From Burkholderia sp. WP9 (GTDB taxonomy: Bacteria; Pseudomonadota; Gammaproteobacteria; Burkholderiales; Burkholderiaceae): a DNA stretch of 64,000 bases. Of this stretch, positions 10,862-23,466 are shown piece by piece. The notes below the pieces were generated by a model. It had not been told where the DNA came from. It saw only the letters and a program-made list of their open reading frames with translations, and did not search any database. Position numbers and translations under genes: made by a program. The stretch is taken from assembly GCF_900104795.1 (NCBI RefSeq), contig NZ_FNTG01000001.1, positions 4,154,001 to 4,218,000 on the forward strand. The letters are read 5' to 3'. How positions within the stretch are numbered: the stretch's first letter is position 1; each line of letters begins with the position of its first letter.

Positions 10862-12058
10862 ATGGATTTCCAAATGCTGGAAACCGAAACGAACGGCACC
10901 ATCATCAAGGTGATCGGAGTAGGTGGCGCTGGCGGCAATGCCGTTCAGCACATGATCAACAAAGGCGTGCAAGGCGTCGACTTCATCGTGATGAACACGG
11001 ACGCGCAGGCGCTGTCGCGTTCGCGCGCCTCCGCGGTGATCCAGCTCGGCAACACGGGTCTGGGCGCCGGCGCGAAGCCGGAAATGGGCCGCGCCGCAGC
11101 GGAAGAAGCGCGTGAGCGTATTGCCGACGCACTGCGCGGCGCGCACATGGTCTTCATCACGGCCGGTATGGGCGGCGGCACGGGCACGGGCGCAGCACCC
11201 GTGGTTGCGCAGATCGCCAAGGAAATGGGTATCTTGACCGTTGGCGTGGTCAGCAAGCCGTTCGAATTCGAAGGCGGCAAGCGCATGCGCGTCGCGGAAG
11301 CCGGTTCGCAGCAACTGGAGGATCACGTCGACTCGCTGATCGTCGTCCTGAACGACAAGCTGTTCGAGGTGATGGGCGATGACGCCGAGATGGACAAGTG
11401 CTTCCAGTGCGCAGACGACGTTCTGAACAACGCAGTTGCCGGCATCGCGGAAATCATCAACGTCGACGGTCTGGTGAACGTCGACTTCGAAGACGTGAAG
11501 ACGGTGATGGGCGAGCAGGGCAAGGCGATGATGGGCACGGCGACGGTTGCCGGCGTCGATCGCGCACGCCTCGCTGCTGAGCAGGCTGTCGCCAGCCCGC
11601 TCCTGGAAGGTGTGGATCTGTCGGGCGCGCGTGGCGTGCTGGTGAACATCACGTCGAGCCGTTCGCTGCGTCTGTCGGAAACGCGCGAAGTGATGAACAC
11701 CATCAAGAGCTATGCCGCAGAAGACGCAACCGTGATCTTCGGCGCGGTGTACGACGATGCAATGGGCGACGCGCTGCGCGTGACGGTCGTGGCAACGGGT
11801 CTGGGCCGTGCGGCGAAGAAGCAGCAATCGGCACCGATGACGCTGCTGCGCACCGGCACCGACAACCAGCCGATCAACGCGCACGCTGCTTACGCACCGC
11901 AAACGTCGCACGCGAGCACCGCCGACTACGGCGCGCTGGATACGCCGGCAGTGTGGCGCACCTCGCGCGATACGGCCGCTTCGCATGTGCAGGCGCTGCA
12001 GGAAAAGGGCGTCGACACGTACGACATTCCGGCATTCCTGCGCAAGCAGGCGGACTGA
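10862..12058 (+). CDS. ftsZ: Cell division GTPase FtsZ
   Basis: FtsZ is the tubulin-like GTPase that forms the Z ring. I chose the ATG at 10862, preceded by GACGGAGG, over an upstream GTG at 10829. The 398-residue protein begins MDFQMLETE and shows the GVGGAGGNAV motif, the tubulin signature GGGTGTGAAP, the T7 loop region NVDFEDVKTVM, and the C-terminal tail DIPAFLRKQAD that binds FtsA, ZapD and other partners. The 163-base gap after ftsA is larger than the other dcw gaps and could hold an extra ftsZ promoter. Confidence 0.98.
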   Translation: MDFQMLETETNGTIIKVIGVGGAGGNAVQHMINKGVQGVDFIVMNTDAQALSRSRASAVIQLGNTGLGAGAKPEMGRAAAEEARERIADALRGAHMVFITAGMGGGTGTGAAPVVAQIAKEMGILTVGVVSKPFEFEGGKRMRVAEAGSQQLEDHVDSLIVVLNDKLFEVMGDDAEMDKCFQCADDVLNNAVAGIAEIINVDGLVNVDFEDVKTVMGEQGKAMMGTATVAGVDRARLAAEQAVASPLLEGVDLSGARGVLVNITSSRSLRLSETREVMNTIKSYAAEDATVIFGAVYDDAMGDALRVTVVATGLGRAAKKQQSAPMTLLRTGTDNQPINAHAAYAPQTSHASTADYGALDTPAVWRTSRDTAASHVQALQEKGVDTYDIPAFLRKQAD

Positions 12059-12326
12059 GCGCACGAGCAGGCTTTCGTTGCCGCGCTGCGTTTGTCGAGC
12101 AGTGCAGCGTTGGCGGACGAATGCACGAGCGTGGCGGGTGAACGGCAAACAAGTCGCGTATCTTTGAAGATTCGCGGCAAGGACAACTGCCCTCTTCGGT
12201 TTCGCGAAGCGGAGTGGGCGACTGTCGCCGGACGGCGGAGCATGCAGTGGTGGGTGCCCACGCCGGATTTTTCACTGCGACACGACGACGTGCGAGTGTG
12301 CTTCGCATCGATGCAAAGGACTGAGC

Positions 12327-12830
12327 ATGATTCAAGCAGGTGACAAGCTGCCCGACGCAACGCTCTTCGAGTTGATCGAAGACGAGCGGGCGGGCTGCAC
12401 GATCGGGCCTAACAGCTTCGACGTGCGCGAGCAGACGGCGAGCAAGCGCGTGGTGATCTTCGGATTGCCGGGCGCATTCACGCCGACCTGTTCAGCCAAA
12501 CATGTACCGGGTTATGTCGAGCATGCCGAGCAGTTGCGCGCGCTTGGCATCGACGAGATCTGGTGCGTGTCCGTCAACGACGCGTTCGTAATGGGCGCGT
12601 GGGGACGCGATCAGCACGCCTCGGGCAAGGTGCGCATGATGGCGGACGGCAGTGCGGCTTTCACACGAGCGCTCGGTCTCGAGCAGGATTTGTCGGCGCG
12701 CGGCATGGGAATCCGTTCCCAGCGCTACGCGATGGTTGTCGACGACGGCGTGGTCAAGACGTTGAACGTCGAGGCTGCCGGCAAATTCGAAGTCAGCGAT
12801 GCAGGGAGTATTCTCGCTACGTTGAGCTAA
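12327..12830 (+). CDS. Peroxiredoxin, Prx5/AhpE-like redoxin
   Basis: A 167-residue thioredoxin-fold peroxidase of the Prx5 type that probably reduces hydroperoxides with thiol or glutaredoxin donors. The peroxidatic cysteine is Cys55 in GLPGAFTPTCSAKHVPGY, the family signature. The ATG at 12327 follows AAAGGACTGAGC. It lies alone between ftsZ and lpxC, an arrangement I associate with Burkholderia-type genomes. The 268 bases upstream contain no convincing gene. Confidence 0.88.
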   Translation: MIQAGDKLPDATLFELIEDERAGCTIGPNSFDVREQTASKRVVIFGLPGAFTPTCSAKHVPGYVEHAEQLRALGIDEIWCVSVNDAFVMGAWGRDQHASGKVRMMADGSAAFTRALGLEQDLSARGMGIRSQRYAMVVDDGVVKTLNVEAAGKFEVSDAGSILATLS

Positions 12831-12926
12831 GCACGCGGCGTCGTGGCCTTCGCCTTGGTGCATGCGCGGTACGCGCGTTGTGACTGGGCAACGGTCGATA
12901 AGACGCTTTTGTGACAGGCCGTTACG

Positions 12927-12970
12927 CGGGCCGATGACCGGGAACGCCTCCGTTCCGGGACATCGGCCCG
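12927..12970. repeat. Long inverted repeat between peroxiredoxin and lpxC
   Basis: The 10-base arms CGGGCCGATG and CATCGGCCCG are perfect inverted repeats. The inner sequence continues the stem with GGGAACG against CGTTCC, giving a strong 44-base hairpin. It lies about 100 bases downstream of the peroxiredoxin stop and 150 bases upstream of lpxC. There is no U-tract, so an ordinary terminator is uncertain. A processing or attenuating hairpin in the lpxC leader is another possibility. Confidence 0.6.
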
Positions 12971-13118
12971 TCACGCTTCCCTGACGGGCGCCCGAGGGTA
13001 ACGTAGCGAAACAGATTGATACGTTCCGCGCAAAGACGCTCCTTAGGGTATTGGAGTATACTTCGCGCTATGGAATAAAAAGTCCCGATTGGGATTTTCA
13101 ATCGAATAGAAGATCACC

Positions 13119-14036
13119 ATGTTGAAGCAGCGCACAATCAAACAAATCGTCAAGACAGTCGGCATCGGCCTGCACTCGGGCCGTAAGGTCGAACTGACGC
13201 TCCGTCCGGCCGCGCCGGACACGGGCATCGTGTTTTCGCGCGTGGATCTGCCCACGCCGGTGGACATTCCCGCGTCGGCGATGGCGATTGGCGATACGCG
13301 TCTGGCTTCCGTTTTGCAGAAAGACGGCGCGCGCGTCTCGACCATCGAGCATCTGATGTCCGCCTGCGCCGGTCTTGGCATCGACAACCTGTATGTCGAC
13401 GTCACCGCCGAAGAAATTCCTATCATGGACGGCAGTGCCGGTTCGTTCGTGTTTCTGATTCAATCGGCAGGGATTGAAGAGCAGAACGCGGCGAAGAAAT
13501 TCATCAAGGTCACCAAACCGGTCGAAATTCGTGACGGCGATAAATTCGCGCGTCTCGACCCGTATTTCGGTTTCAAGCTCAAATTCACGATCGATTTCCG
13601 TCACCCGGCGGTGGATAAGACCGGTCAGGCGCTGGAAGTGGATTTTGCCAATACGTCGTACGTGCGCGAAATCGCGCGTGCCCGCACCTTCGGTTTTGCG
13701 CATGAAGTGGAAATGATGCGCGAACTGGGTCTCGCACGCGGCGGCAGCATGGACAACGCGATCGTGCTCGACGAGTACCGCATTCTGAACAACGACGGCC
13801 TGCGCTACGACGACGAGTTCGTGAAGCACAAGATGCTCGACGCGATCGGCGACCTGTATGTGGTGGGGCATCCGTTGCTGGCGTCGTACAACGCGTACAA
13901 GTCGGGCCACGGCCTGAACAACGCGCTGCTGCGCGAACTGCTGGCGCATGAAGATTCGTACGAAATCGTCACCTTCGACGATACGCAGAAAGCGCCGCGC
14001 GGATTTGCCTACGAAACGCAGACGGCGTTTGCCTAA
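13119..14036 (+). CDS. lpxC: UDP-3-O-acyl-GlcNAc deacetylase LpxC
   Basis: LpxC is the zinc deacetylase that catalyses the committed step of lipid A synthesis. The 305-residue protein is full length. It shows the first zinc-binding histidine in STIEHLMSA (His78), the active-site stretch [10 protein letters not shown], the second zinc site [11 protein letters not shown] and the catalytic [11 protein letters not shown] region. It follows the dcw cluster, as in E. coli. A rho-independent terminator lies about 45 bases downstream. Confidence 0.97.
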   Translation: MLKQRTIKQIVKTVGIGLHSGRKVELTLRPAAPDTGIVFSRVDLPTPVDIPASAMAIGDTRLASVLQKDGARVSTIEHLMSACAGLGIDNLYVDVTAEEIPIMDGSAGSFVFLIQSAGIEEQNAAKKFIKVTKPVEIRDGDKFARLDPYFGFKLKFTIDFRHPAVDKTGQALEVDFANTSYVREIARARTFGFAHEVEMMRELGLARGGSMDNAIVLDEYRILNNDGLRYDDEFVKHKMLDAIGDLYVVGHPLLASYNAYKSGHGLNNALLRELLAHEDSYEIVTFDDTQKAPRGFAYETQTAFA

Positions 14037-14079
14037 CACCTTCGGGTGATATTTCCGAAGCAAATGCATGAAAAGTAAG

Positions 14080-14105
14080 CGGCCCTGACGGGCCGTTTTT
14101 TTTCG
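14080..14105 (+). terminator. Rho-independent terminator after lpxC
   Basis: The stem CGGCCC/GGGCCG with a short TGAC loop is followed by eight T residues. It ends the lpxC transcript just before the convergent DUF721 gene (stop at 14107). Confidence 0.85.
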
Positions 14106-14106
14106 C

Positions 14107-14592
14107 TCAGCGATTTCTCCGATGCCGGGCCGCCATTTTCGCCAAGGCTTCCTGCAATGGCGACGGCGCGAGCGATTCGCTCAGCGCATGGAGCGCGTCC
14201 GCGCCGGCCGGCGTCATGCGCGCCTGTTTGACCGGCGGCGGCTCCTTGACCGGCTGCGGCCGCACGCGAATGCGCAGCGTATTGACCGGCCAGCCGCGCT
14301 GCTGCAGATCCGACAGCAGCCGCGGTTCCAGATGCCTGAGACGTGCCGCCAGCGCGTTATGGCCGGCGAACAGCGCCAGCACGCCTTCCTTGATAAAGCT
14401 GGGCTCGACGCTCGTGGCCAGATAGTCGGGCAGCAGCGCGCGCAGATCCTTCTCCAGCGCCGCAATCTGTTCGACGCCCGCGCGCAGGGCCGCGAACGCG
14501 TCCGTGCGGTTGAGCACCTCGGCGACCGGCTGCGGGCGGCGCGCCTTGAACTGCTGGGGCGGCGGCCTTGAAAAGGAAGGAAAGCGGCTCAT
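14107..14592 (-). CDS. DUF721 protein, DciA-like helicase-loader family
   Basis: A 161-residue protein of the DUF721 family. In many bacteria lacking DnaC/DnaI, members (DciA) help load the replicative helicase. The ATG at 14592 begins MSRFPSFSRPP. An open frame extends further upstream, but its low-complexity Arg-rich residues look non-coding. The conserved part is the N-terminal half (AALEKDLRALLPDYLA and the EGVLALFAGHNALAARLR segment); the C-terminus is basic and variable. It is convergent with lpxC and divergent from secA. The helicase-loading role is inferred from the family. Confidence 0.75.
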   Translation of the reverse strand: MSRFPSFSRPPPQQFKARRPQPVAEVLNRTDAFAALRAGVEQIAALEKDLRALLPDYLATSVEPSFIKEGVLALFAGHNALAARLRHLEPRLLSDLQQRGWPVNTLRIRVRPQPVKEPPPVKQARMTPAGADALHALSESLAPSPLQEALAKMAARHRRNR

Positions 14593-15809
14593 GTTCGGTA
14601 GGTAGCGGCGTGTTCGCACCCTATGCGCGTCCACGCCGCGATTGTACCGCGCGGGATGCACGCGGGCCGGCCTCAATGCGGACTGTCCGGGGCCGCTGCG
14701 GCGGGCTTCGGAGGCCCGGCCGCCGTCGCTTCGCTGACACAGGCGTGGGCGGGGGCGCGTGCTAAAATGCCCGATTCGGTGCGACACGCACGCTCGTGTC
14801 CGACTGCTCCACGTTACGGAGCATCGACTAGAGGGTTATTGAGGCAACTCACCATGCCCTCCGTAGGCGGCCCCCTTGTGGGCCGCACTTTAGGAAGCAG
14901 ATGCAACCTCTGGGAAGCATCCTTGTAGTGAAATTGGAAACCGGAGCAATCAGCCGGGAACCTTGTTGCATGGGCCTGATTACCGTCAGGTCCCGCCCAG
15001 TCAGCGGCTTCACCTCCGCCGACAGGGCGGGGTGATGTTTGCAATTCCCTCGCCTTCAGGCAAGGGTTTCGCTAAACGATACGAGCGAAAAGCTCGGTGT
15101 GTCATTGTTCGACCTCGTTTGCTGGGCGACGAGGGTAGTGAACCTGCTGTACGACCAGCAGTAGCCTAGGAAGACATGCGTCACTGGCAACGGTGGCGTA
15201 TGAAGCTCTTCTGACAATGTAGCCCCCGGAGGTTTCGGGCAGATTGGTTCCGCGAGGAGCGGTCTGGATACTCCTAGCAGCAAGGGGGTAAGGCGCTAGG
15301 CTGGCTGATAGGGTTAACGGAAGTGAACTGCTGATAAACCTCGTTAGCATTGGGTGCCAAAGCTGCTGATAGGCACTAACCAAAAGGTATGCGGTTGGAT
15401 AGCCCGCTCGAATCTCGGGTTACGTCGTTCGTGATACCGCCGGGGAATAGGCAGAACCTAAGTCAGTCGTGTGACATGCCGGGAACGTGGTAAGCCTGTA
15501 TGGTTGCCAGCGCAGTAAGGCTGGCAGGCGAACCGCAAGGGACGCTGATGATTGTGCAGGTATGGGAGGACGGAAAAAGCGAAGGCCGGGCTGTAATGGA
15601 CCGGATAGGGGTTGGGACATCACCTCACGCGAAAGCGGGCAGACTTCCGTCTGGTCTACCGTCGCAAGACGGCTGACTACCCTCTGTAACTTGGTCAGAT
15701 GCAGGTGCATGCGCCTGCATTGAGTTTTGTTGTTCCCCAGCGGGGTGTATCTACCCCGCTGGGGGAGATGCGCCTTCTGTCTGGGGACTTTTCCAGGTAG
15801 GAGAGCAGC

Positions 15810-17510
15810 ATGAAAGTATCTGGTCGAAAGACCGGATCTGCGCTTTCCCGCGCGCCGGACAACTGGTACGCCGTAGATTGGCGACGGGTTGAGCGGAACG
15901 TGAGAGGGATGCAGATTCGAATTGCGAAGGCGACGCGGGAAGGTGACTGGCGTAGGGTGAAAGCCCTGCAACGGATGCTAACTCGCACGTTGTCTGCGAA
16001 GCTGTATGCGGTACGACGTGTTACGCAAAACCAGGGTGCGCGAACGGCTGGAGTCGATCGCGAGCTATGGGATTCGCCTGACAGCCGGTGGGAAGCCATC
16101 GGCGGGTTGAAGCGGCGCGGATACAAGCCTCTGCCATTACGGAGAGTCTTTATCCCCAAGGCCAATGGGAAGGAACGCCCTCTGGGCATTCCGACCATGC
16201 GGGATAGGGCGATGCAAGCTCTGCATCTGCTGGCTTTGGAGCCAGTATCGGAATCGACGAGTGACCTGAATTCCTACGGGTTCAGGCTAAATCGTTCGAC
16301 AGCTGATGCGATGGCCCAAATCCGCGTTTGTATGTCCCAAGAGGCTTCTGCCAAATGGGTCCTCGAAGCGGATATCAAGGGATGCTTTGACCACATCAGT
16401 CATGACTGGTTGGAAAACAATGTCCTGATGGACAGAGTAATCCTCCGGAAATGGTTGAAGGCTGGCCTGATTTATAAGGGGCAGCTACAGGCGACTGAGG
16501 CCGGTACGCCGCAGGGAGGCATCATCTCCCCGACGTTGGCAAACGTAACGCTGAATGGGCTGGAGCGAGAACTGGAAGTGCACCTCGGTGCAAAACTAGG
16601 GATCATGAAAGCTCGAAGGCTCAAAGTGAATGTGGTGCGGTACGCGGACGACTTTGTAATCACCGGCGACTCGCGTGAGTTGCTGGAGTGCGAGGTCCGA
16701 CCTTGGGTAGAGGCATTCCTTGCGGTTCGGGGGCTGCAGTTATCGGAGGAGAAGACGCGGATCACTCACATTGACGACGGCTTCGATTTCCTTGGGTGGA
16801 ATTTCCGAAAATACTCGGGAAAGATGCTCATCAAACCGAGCAAGAAGAACGCGAAAGCGTTCTATAGCAAGGTGGCGGAAACGATTCGCAGCAACAAGAC
16901 GGTGAAGCAGGAGGAGATGATCCGACTGCTAAATCCAATGTTGCGCGGATGGGCGCAGTATCACCATCCGGTTACGGCCAAAAAGGCGTACACCCACATG
17001 GAGCATCTGGTGTTCCGGAGGCTCTGGTGGTGGTCCAAGCGGCGACATCCGCGAAAGAGCAGCAGTTGGGTGCGACAGAAGTACTTCCACTCAATCGACG
17101 CTCGACAGTGGGTGTTTGCGGTCCGGACGGTTCGAGATGATGGCAGTTGGGGCCTGATGGAGTTGTACCAACTCAGCGGTACGGCGATCAGGAGACACAA
17201 GAAGATCCAAGGAGAATTCAATCCCTTTGATCCGAAGTGGGAGCAATATGGCGAGCAACTGCGGCAGACGCGTCTGTGGGATTCGATGCGCTACCGGAAA
17301 CAGTGGGCAAAGTTGTACATGTCGCAGAGCGGGCTGTGTGCGCACTGCGGCTGTGCCTTGACGGACGAAACAGGCTGGCACGACCATCATCTGGAATATC
17401 GGATGCATGGCGGGTCAGACAAGTTGTCCAACCGGGTCTTGCTTCACCCGCACTGTCACCAGCAGGTACACGTTGGTAAACTTGTAGTAACTAAGCCGGT
17501 TCTGTCGTAG
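15810..17510 (+). CDS. ltrA: Group II intron reverse transcriptase/maturase with HNH domain
   Basis: The 566-residue intron-encoded protein performs splicing (maturase) and target-primed reverse transcription. An N-terminal RT0/RT1 region is followed by the palm with AEADIKGCFDHISH-like sequence and the catalytic RYADDFVITG motif (YADD, intact). A thumb/X domain with LNPMLRGWAQYH follows, and then a C-terminal HNH endonuclease domain with CAHCG, HDHHLEYRMHGG and HPHCHQQVH. All domains look complete, so the intron may be mobile. The ATG follows GTAGGAGAGCAGC. The protein resembles chloroplast-like or B-type bacterial intron proteins; I cannot fix the class exactly. Confidence 0.95.
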   Translation: MKVSGRKTGSALSRAPDNWYAVDWRRVERNVRGMQIRIAKATREGDWRRVKALQRMLTRTLSAKLYAVRRVTQNQGARTAGVDRELWDSPDSRWEAIGGLKRRGYKPLPLRRVFIPKANGKERPLGIPTMRDRAMQALHLLALEPVSESTSDLNSYGFRLNRSTADAMAQIRVCMSQEASAKWVLEADIKGCFDHISHDWLENNVLMDRVILRKWLKAGLIYKGQLQATEAGTPQGGIISPTLANVTLNGLERELEVHLGAKLGIMKARRLKVNVVRYADDFVITGDSRELLECEVRPWVEAFLAVRGLQLSEEKTRITHIDDGFDFLGWNFRKYSGKMLIKPSKKNAKAFYSKVAETIRSNKTVKQEEMIRLLNPMLRGWAQYHHPVTAKKAYTHMEHLVFRRLWWWSKRRHPRKSSSWVRQKYFHSIDARQWVFAVRTVRDDGSWGLMELYQLSGTAIRRHKKIQGEFNPFDPKWEQYGEQLRQTRLWDSMRYRKQWAKLYMSQSGLCAHCGCALTDETGWHDHHLEYRMHGGSDKLSNRVLLHPHCHQQVHVGKLVVTKPVLS

Positions 17511-17532
17511 ACAGAACTTTGTTTGTAGATTT

Positions 17533-17566
17533 GAGCCGTATGCGGGGAAACTCGCACGTACGGTTC
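17533..17566 (+). ncRNA. Group II intron domain V (catalytic hairpin)
   Basis: A 34-nt hairpin, GAGCCGTATGCGG...CGCACGTACGGTTC, with the AGC catalytic triad near its 5' end, a GGAAAC-type loop and a 2-nt bulge. This matches the most conserved part of group II introns. It lies 22 bases after the maturase stop, as expected. Confidence 0.9.
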
Positions 17567-17712
17567 TCGGGGGGCCCGATCTTCGTAAGAAGGTCGGGCT
17601 ACCCGACAATTCACTCTTGGACTAAGCCGCCGAGGCCCTTCCGACCCCGGAGCGCACGTGCACGACCCGCACGGTGCGACCCAGCCGAAGCCGCGACGCA
17701 GACACCGATCCG

Positions 17713-20523
<2,811 letters not shown>

Positions 20524-20531
20524 TGCCGAAG

Positions 20532-20564
20532 GCGGCGCGCTCAGAGGCGCGCCGCGTCGTTTTA
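20532..20564 (+). terminator. Rho-independent terminator after secA
   Basis: The nine-base arms GCGGCGCGC (20532-20540) and GCGCGCCGC (20547-20555) form a perfect GC-rich stem. It is followed by GTCGTTTT and lies directly after the secA stop. Confidence 0.7.
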
Positions 20565-20674
20565 CGCGGTACTTTGTCTTGATTTCGCGGTGGTTCGGCA
20601 ACATGCCCGGACCATCAGTTTCCGTTTCCCTCGATGCCGGCGCCTGCCGGCATTTTCTTCGACAGGTCGCGACC

Positions 20675-21916
20675 ATGGCTGTCAATTTCCCCTCGATCGA
20701 TCCCGCTCAACTCCACCCCGTCGCCGGCGTTTCGCTTGGCTGGGCAGAGGCGAATATCCGCAAGCCGAACCGCAAGGACGTGCTCGTCATTTCCGTGGGC
20801 GAAGGCGCCACGGTCGGCGGCGTGTTCACGCAGAACCGCTTTTGCGCGGCGCCCGTCACGGTATGCCGTGAGAATCTGGAACGCGTGCGCGCAGGCGGCA
20901 AGCCGATTCGCGCGCTGGTGATCAACACCGGCAACGCGAACGCGGGCACGGGCGAACCGGGCCTCGTGGCGGCGCGCGAAACCTGCGCTGAGCTTGCGCG
21001 TCTCGCGGACATCACACCGGAACAGGTGCTGCCGTTTTCGACGGGCGTGATTCTGGAACCGCTGCCGGTCGATCGTCTGAAGGCGGGTCTGCCGGCTGCG
21101 CTGGCCAACCGCAAGGAAGCGAACTGGTACGACGCCGCGCAGGCGATCATGACCACCGACACGCTGCCCAAGGCCACGTCGCGCCAGGTCACGATCGAGG
21201 GCCACACGGTCACGCTGACCGGCATCAGCAAGGGCGCCGGCATGATCAAGCCGAACATGGCGACCATGCTCGGCTTTCTCGCGTTCGACGCCGCCGTCGC
21301 CCAGCCGGTGCTCGACGCGCTGGTCAAGCACGTGGCGGATCGCTCGTTCAACTGCATCACGATCGATGGCGATACGTCGACCAACGATTCGTTCATCCTG
21401 ATCGCGTCGGGCAAATCGAGCCTGCCGGCGATCACGTCCACCGATTCGCTCGCTTATGCAGCGCTGCGCGACGCGGTGACCGAAGTCGCCCAGACTCTCG
21501 CGCAACTGATCGTGCGCGACGGCGAAGGTGCGACCAAATTCATGACCGTGCAGGTCGAAGGCGGCTCGAGCGTCAGCGAATGCCGTCAGATCGCGTATGC
21601 GATCGGCCACTCGCCGCTCGTGAAGACGGCCTTCTATGCATCGGACCCGAATCTCGGCCGCATTCTCGCGGCCATCGGCTATGCCGGCGTGGACGATCTC
21701 GACGTCGGCAAGATCGATCTGTATCTGGACGACGTGCTGGTTGCCACTGCCGGCGGCCGCAATCCGGCCTACCGTGAAGAAGACGGCCAGCGCGTCATGA
21801 AAAAGAGCGAGATCGGCATTCGTGTCGTACTCGGGCGCGGCGATGCGCAAGCCACGATCTGGACTTGCGACCTGTCGCACGACTACGTGAGCATCAACGC
21901 CGACTATCGTTCGTAA
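20675..21916 (+). CDS. argJ: Bifunctional ornithine acetyltransferase / N-acetylglutamate synthase ArgJ
   Basis: ArgJ transfers acetyl from N-acetylornithine to glutamate in the cyclic arginine pathway and can also use acetyl-CoA. The ATG at 20675 begins [13 protein letters not shown]; a longer frame from 20579 lacks conservation. The 413-residue precursor has the autocleavage site [15 protein letters not shown], whose Thr197 becomes the N-terminal nucleophile of the beta chain. Alpha-chain motifs such as [13 protein letters not shown] are intact. Its place between secA and the DUF815 ATPase is part of the core synteny. Confidence 0.95.
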   Translation: MAVNFPSIDPAQLHPVAGVSLGWAEANIRKPNRKDVLVISVGEGATVGGVFTQNRFCAAPVTVCRENLERVRAGGKPIRALVINTGNANAGTGEPGLVAARETCAELARLADITPEQVLPFSTGVILEPLPVDRLKAGLPAALANRKEANWYDAAQAIMTTDTLPKATSRQVTIEGHTVTLTGISKGAGMIKPNMATMLGFLAFDAAVAQPVLDALVKHVADRSFNCITIDGDTSTNDSFILIASGKSSLPAITSTDSLAYAALRDAVTEVAQTLAQLIVRDGEGATKFMTVQVEGGSSVSECRQIAYAIGHSPLVKTAFYASDPNLGRILAAIGYAGVDDLDVGKIDLYLDDVLVATAGGRNPAYREEDGQRVMKKSEIGIRVVLGRGDAQATIWTCDLSHDYVSINADYRS

Positions 21917-21970
21917 CCAGGTTTCTCATTGGGGTTTTAAGGCAGCCTGCGGGCCGCTCTCCACACAGCC

Positions 21971-22840
21971 ATGGACAAACTCGAACAGTTTCTGACGCGG
22001 GCCGAAGCCGTGCTCGTCCGCCTGGAGGCCATGCTTCCGCCCGCCGCACCGGATATCGACTGGTCGGCCGCAGTCGCCTTCCGCTGGCGCAAGCGCCAGG
22101 GGCGCGGTTACCTGCAACCGGTGCCGGCTATCTCGGCGATCACGCTCGACGACCTGCAGAATATCGATCGCCAGAAAGGCCTGATCGAGCAGAACACCCG
22201 GCAATTCGTGCATAAGCAACCGGCCAACAACGTGCTGCTGACGGGCGCGCGCGGCACCGGCAAATCGTCGCTAATCAAGGCGTGTCTGAACGCCTATGCA
22301 AAAGACGGCCTGCGTCTGATCGAGGTGGACAAGGACGATCTGCACGACCTCGGCGATATTGTCGACCTGATCGCGCAGCGGCCGGAACGCTTCGTGGTGT
22401 TCTGCGACGACCTCTCGTTCGAAGACGGCGAATCGGGCTACAAGGCGCTGAAGGTCGCGCTCGACGGCTCGATCGCCGCGCAGTCGGACAACGTGCTGAT
22501 TTACGCGACGTCGAATCGCCGTCATCTGTTGCCCGAGTATATGAGCGACAACGAGACATACAAGCACACGTCCGACGGCGAGATTCACCCGGGCGAACTG
22601 GTGGAAGAGAAGATCTCGCTGTCCGAGCGTTTCGGGCTGTGGGTCAGCTTCTATCCGTTCAAGCAGGACGACTACCTGTCGATCATCGCCCACTGGCTGC
22701 GGCATTTTGGCTGCGACGACGCCGAAATCGAAGCGGCGCGCGGCGATGCGCTGGTATGGGCACTGGAGCGCGGCTCGCGTTCGGGACGTGTCGCGTGGCA
22801 GTTCGCGCGCGACTGGTCCGGCCGCAAGACCTCAGCGTGA
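21971..22840 (+). CDS. DUF815 family AAA ATPase
   Basis: A 289-residue ATP-binding protein of the DUF815 family, conserved but without a firmly known role. Walker A is GARGTGKSS at residues 92-99. A Walker-B-like stretch (RFVVFCDDLSFED) follows and a helical C-terminal lid ends the protein. It starts 54 bases after argJ, and its stop overlaps a possible GTG start of the next gene, so argJ, this gene and the Nudix gene may be cotranscribed. Confidence 0.85.
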   Translation: MDKLEQFLTRAEAVLVRLEAMLPPAAPDIDWSAAVAFRWRKRQGRGYLQPVPAISAITLDDLQNIDRQKGLIEQNTRQFVHKQPANNVLLTGARGTGKSSLIKACLNAYAKDGLRLIEVDKDDLHDLGDIVDLIAQRPERFVVFCDDLSFEDGESGYKALKVALDGSIAAQSDNVLIYATSNRRHLLPEYMSDNETYKHTSDGEIHPGELVEEKISLSERFGLWVSFYPFKQDDYLSIIAHWLRHFGCDDAEIEAARGDALVWALERGSRSGRVAWQFARDWSGRKTSA

Positions 22841-22848
22841 GCCCCGGC

Positions 22849-23274
22849 ATGAGCGACGACACGCAGAAGAACGCCGCGGGCCGCAAGGTGACGGAAGTCG
22901 CCGTCGGCGTGCTGGTTCAACCCGATGGGCGCTATCTGCTGGCGCAGCGCCCGGCCGGCAAGCCGTACGAGGGGTACTGGGAGTTTCCGGGCGGCAAGCT
23001 GGAAGCGGGCGAGTCGGTCGAGGCAGCGCTCGCCCGTGAGTTGCACGAGGAACTGGGTATCGCCGTTAAGGCGAGCCATCTGTGGCACACGCTCGAACAC
23101 GACTATCCGCACGCTTATGTGCGGCTCTTTTTCTGCAAGGTGACGCAGTGGTCCGGCGAACCGCACGGCCGCGAAGGTCAGGCTTTTGTCTGGCAGACGC
23201 TGCCTGCGGATGTCGAGCCTCTCTTGCCGGCGACCATTCCCGTGCTGGAATGGCTGGCGGCGGAAAAGAACTGA
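22849..23274 (+). CDS. Nudix hydrolase, MutT-like
   Basis: A 141-residue Nudix hydrolase. The catalytic Nudix box is complete: GGKLEAGESVEAAL followed by ARELHEELGI. The surrounding sequence (EGYWEFPGGK at the start of the box) resembles MutT, the 8-oxo-dGTP diphosphatase that prevents mutation. The ATG at 22849 is used here; a GTG at 22837, overlapping the preceding stop, would add four residues. MutT function is inferred from the box context and location next to yacG and coaE. Confidence 0.88.
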   Translation: MSDDTQKNAAGRKVTEVAVGVLVQPDGRYLLAQRPAGKPYEGYWEFPGGKLEAGESVEAALARELHEELGIAVKASHLWHTLEHDYPHAYVRLFFCKVTQWSGEPHGREGQAFVWQTLPADVEPLLPATIPVLEWLAAEKN

Positions 23275-23466
23275 CAGGGAAAGAGCAGGGGAAAACGCTG
23301 TGCGCCTGGCTGAGGCGCGCTACCCTTGGCAGGCTCAGTCAGGCTGCGCGCGCCGTCGTAGGCGTTGCGCTAACGGAGTCGGTCAGCGTGACCGGACCGC
23401 ACGACCCGGTCAACGCGGCATCGGTCCGCGCGACCCGAACAACGCGACGTGGACAGCGCGCCACCC

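Larger units (their letters stand above)
14820..17607 (+). mobile_element. Group II intron with maturase ORF upstream of secA
   Basis: This segment separates the start of the DUF721 gene from secA. It holds about 1 kb of structured non-coding RNA (domains I-III), a domain IV ORF for a reverse transcriptase/maturase, a canonical 34-nt domain V at 17533-17566 and a domain VI-like hairpin ending near CTACCCGAC at about 17607. The 5' boundary is approximate. The conserved early-domain-I sequence GACTAGAGGG is at about 14827, but I see no clean GTGYG there, and a GTGCG at 14779 is an alternative start. The intron has the same orientation as secA, so it could splice from the secA leader. Confidence 0.85.

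Noticed and set aside
14734..14768. A secA promoter with CTGACA and TAAAAT
   Set aside because: The -10-like TAAAAT at 14763 is reasonable, but the spacing to the -35-like sequence is 23 bases, too long for a normal sigma-70 promoter.
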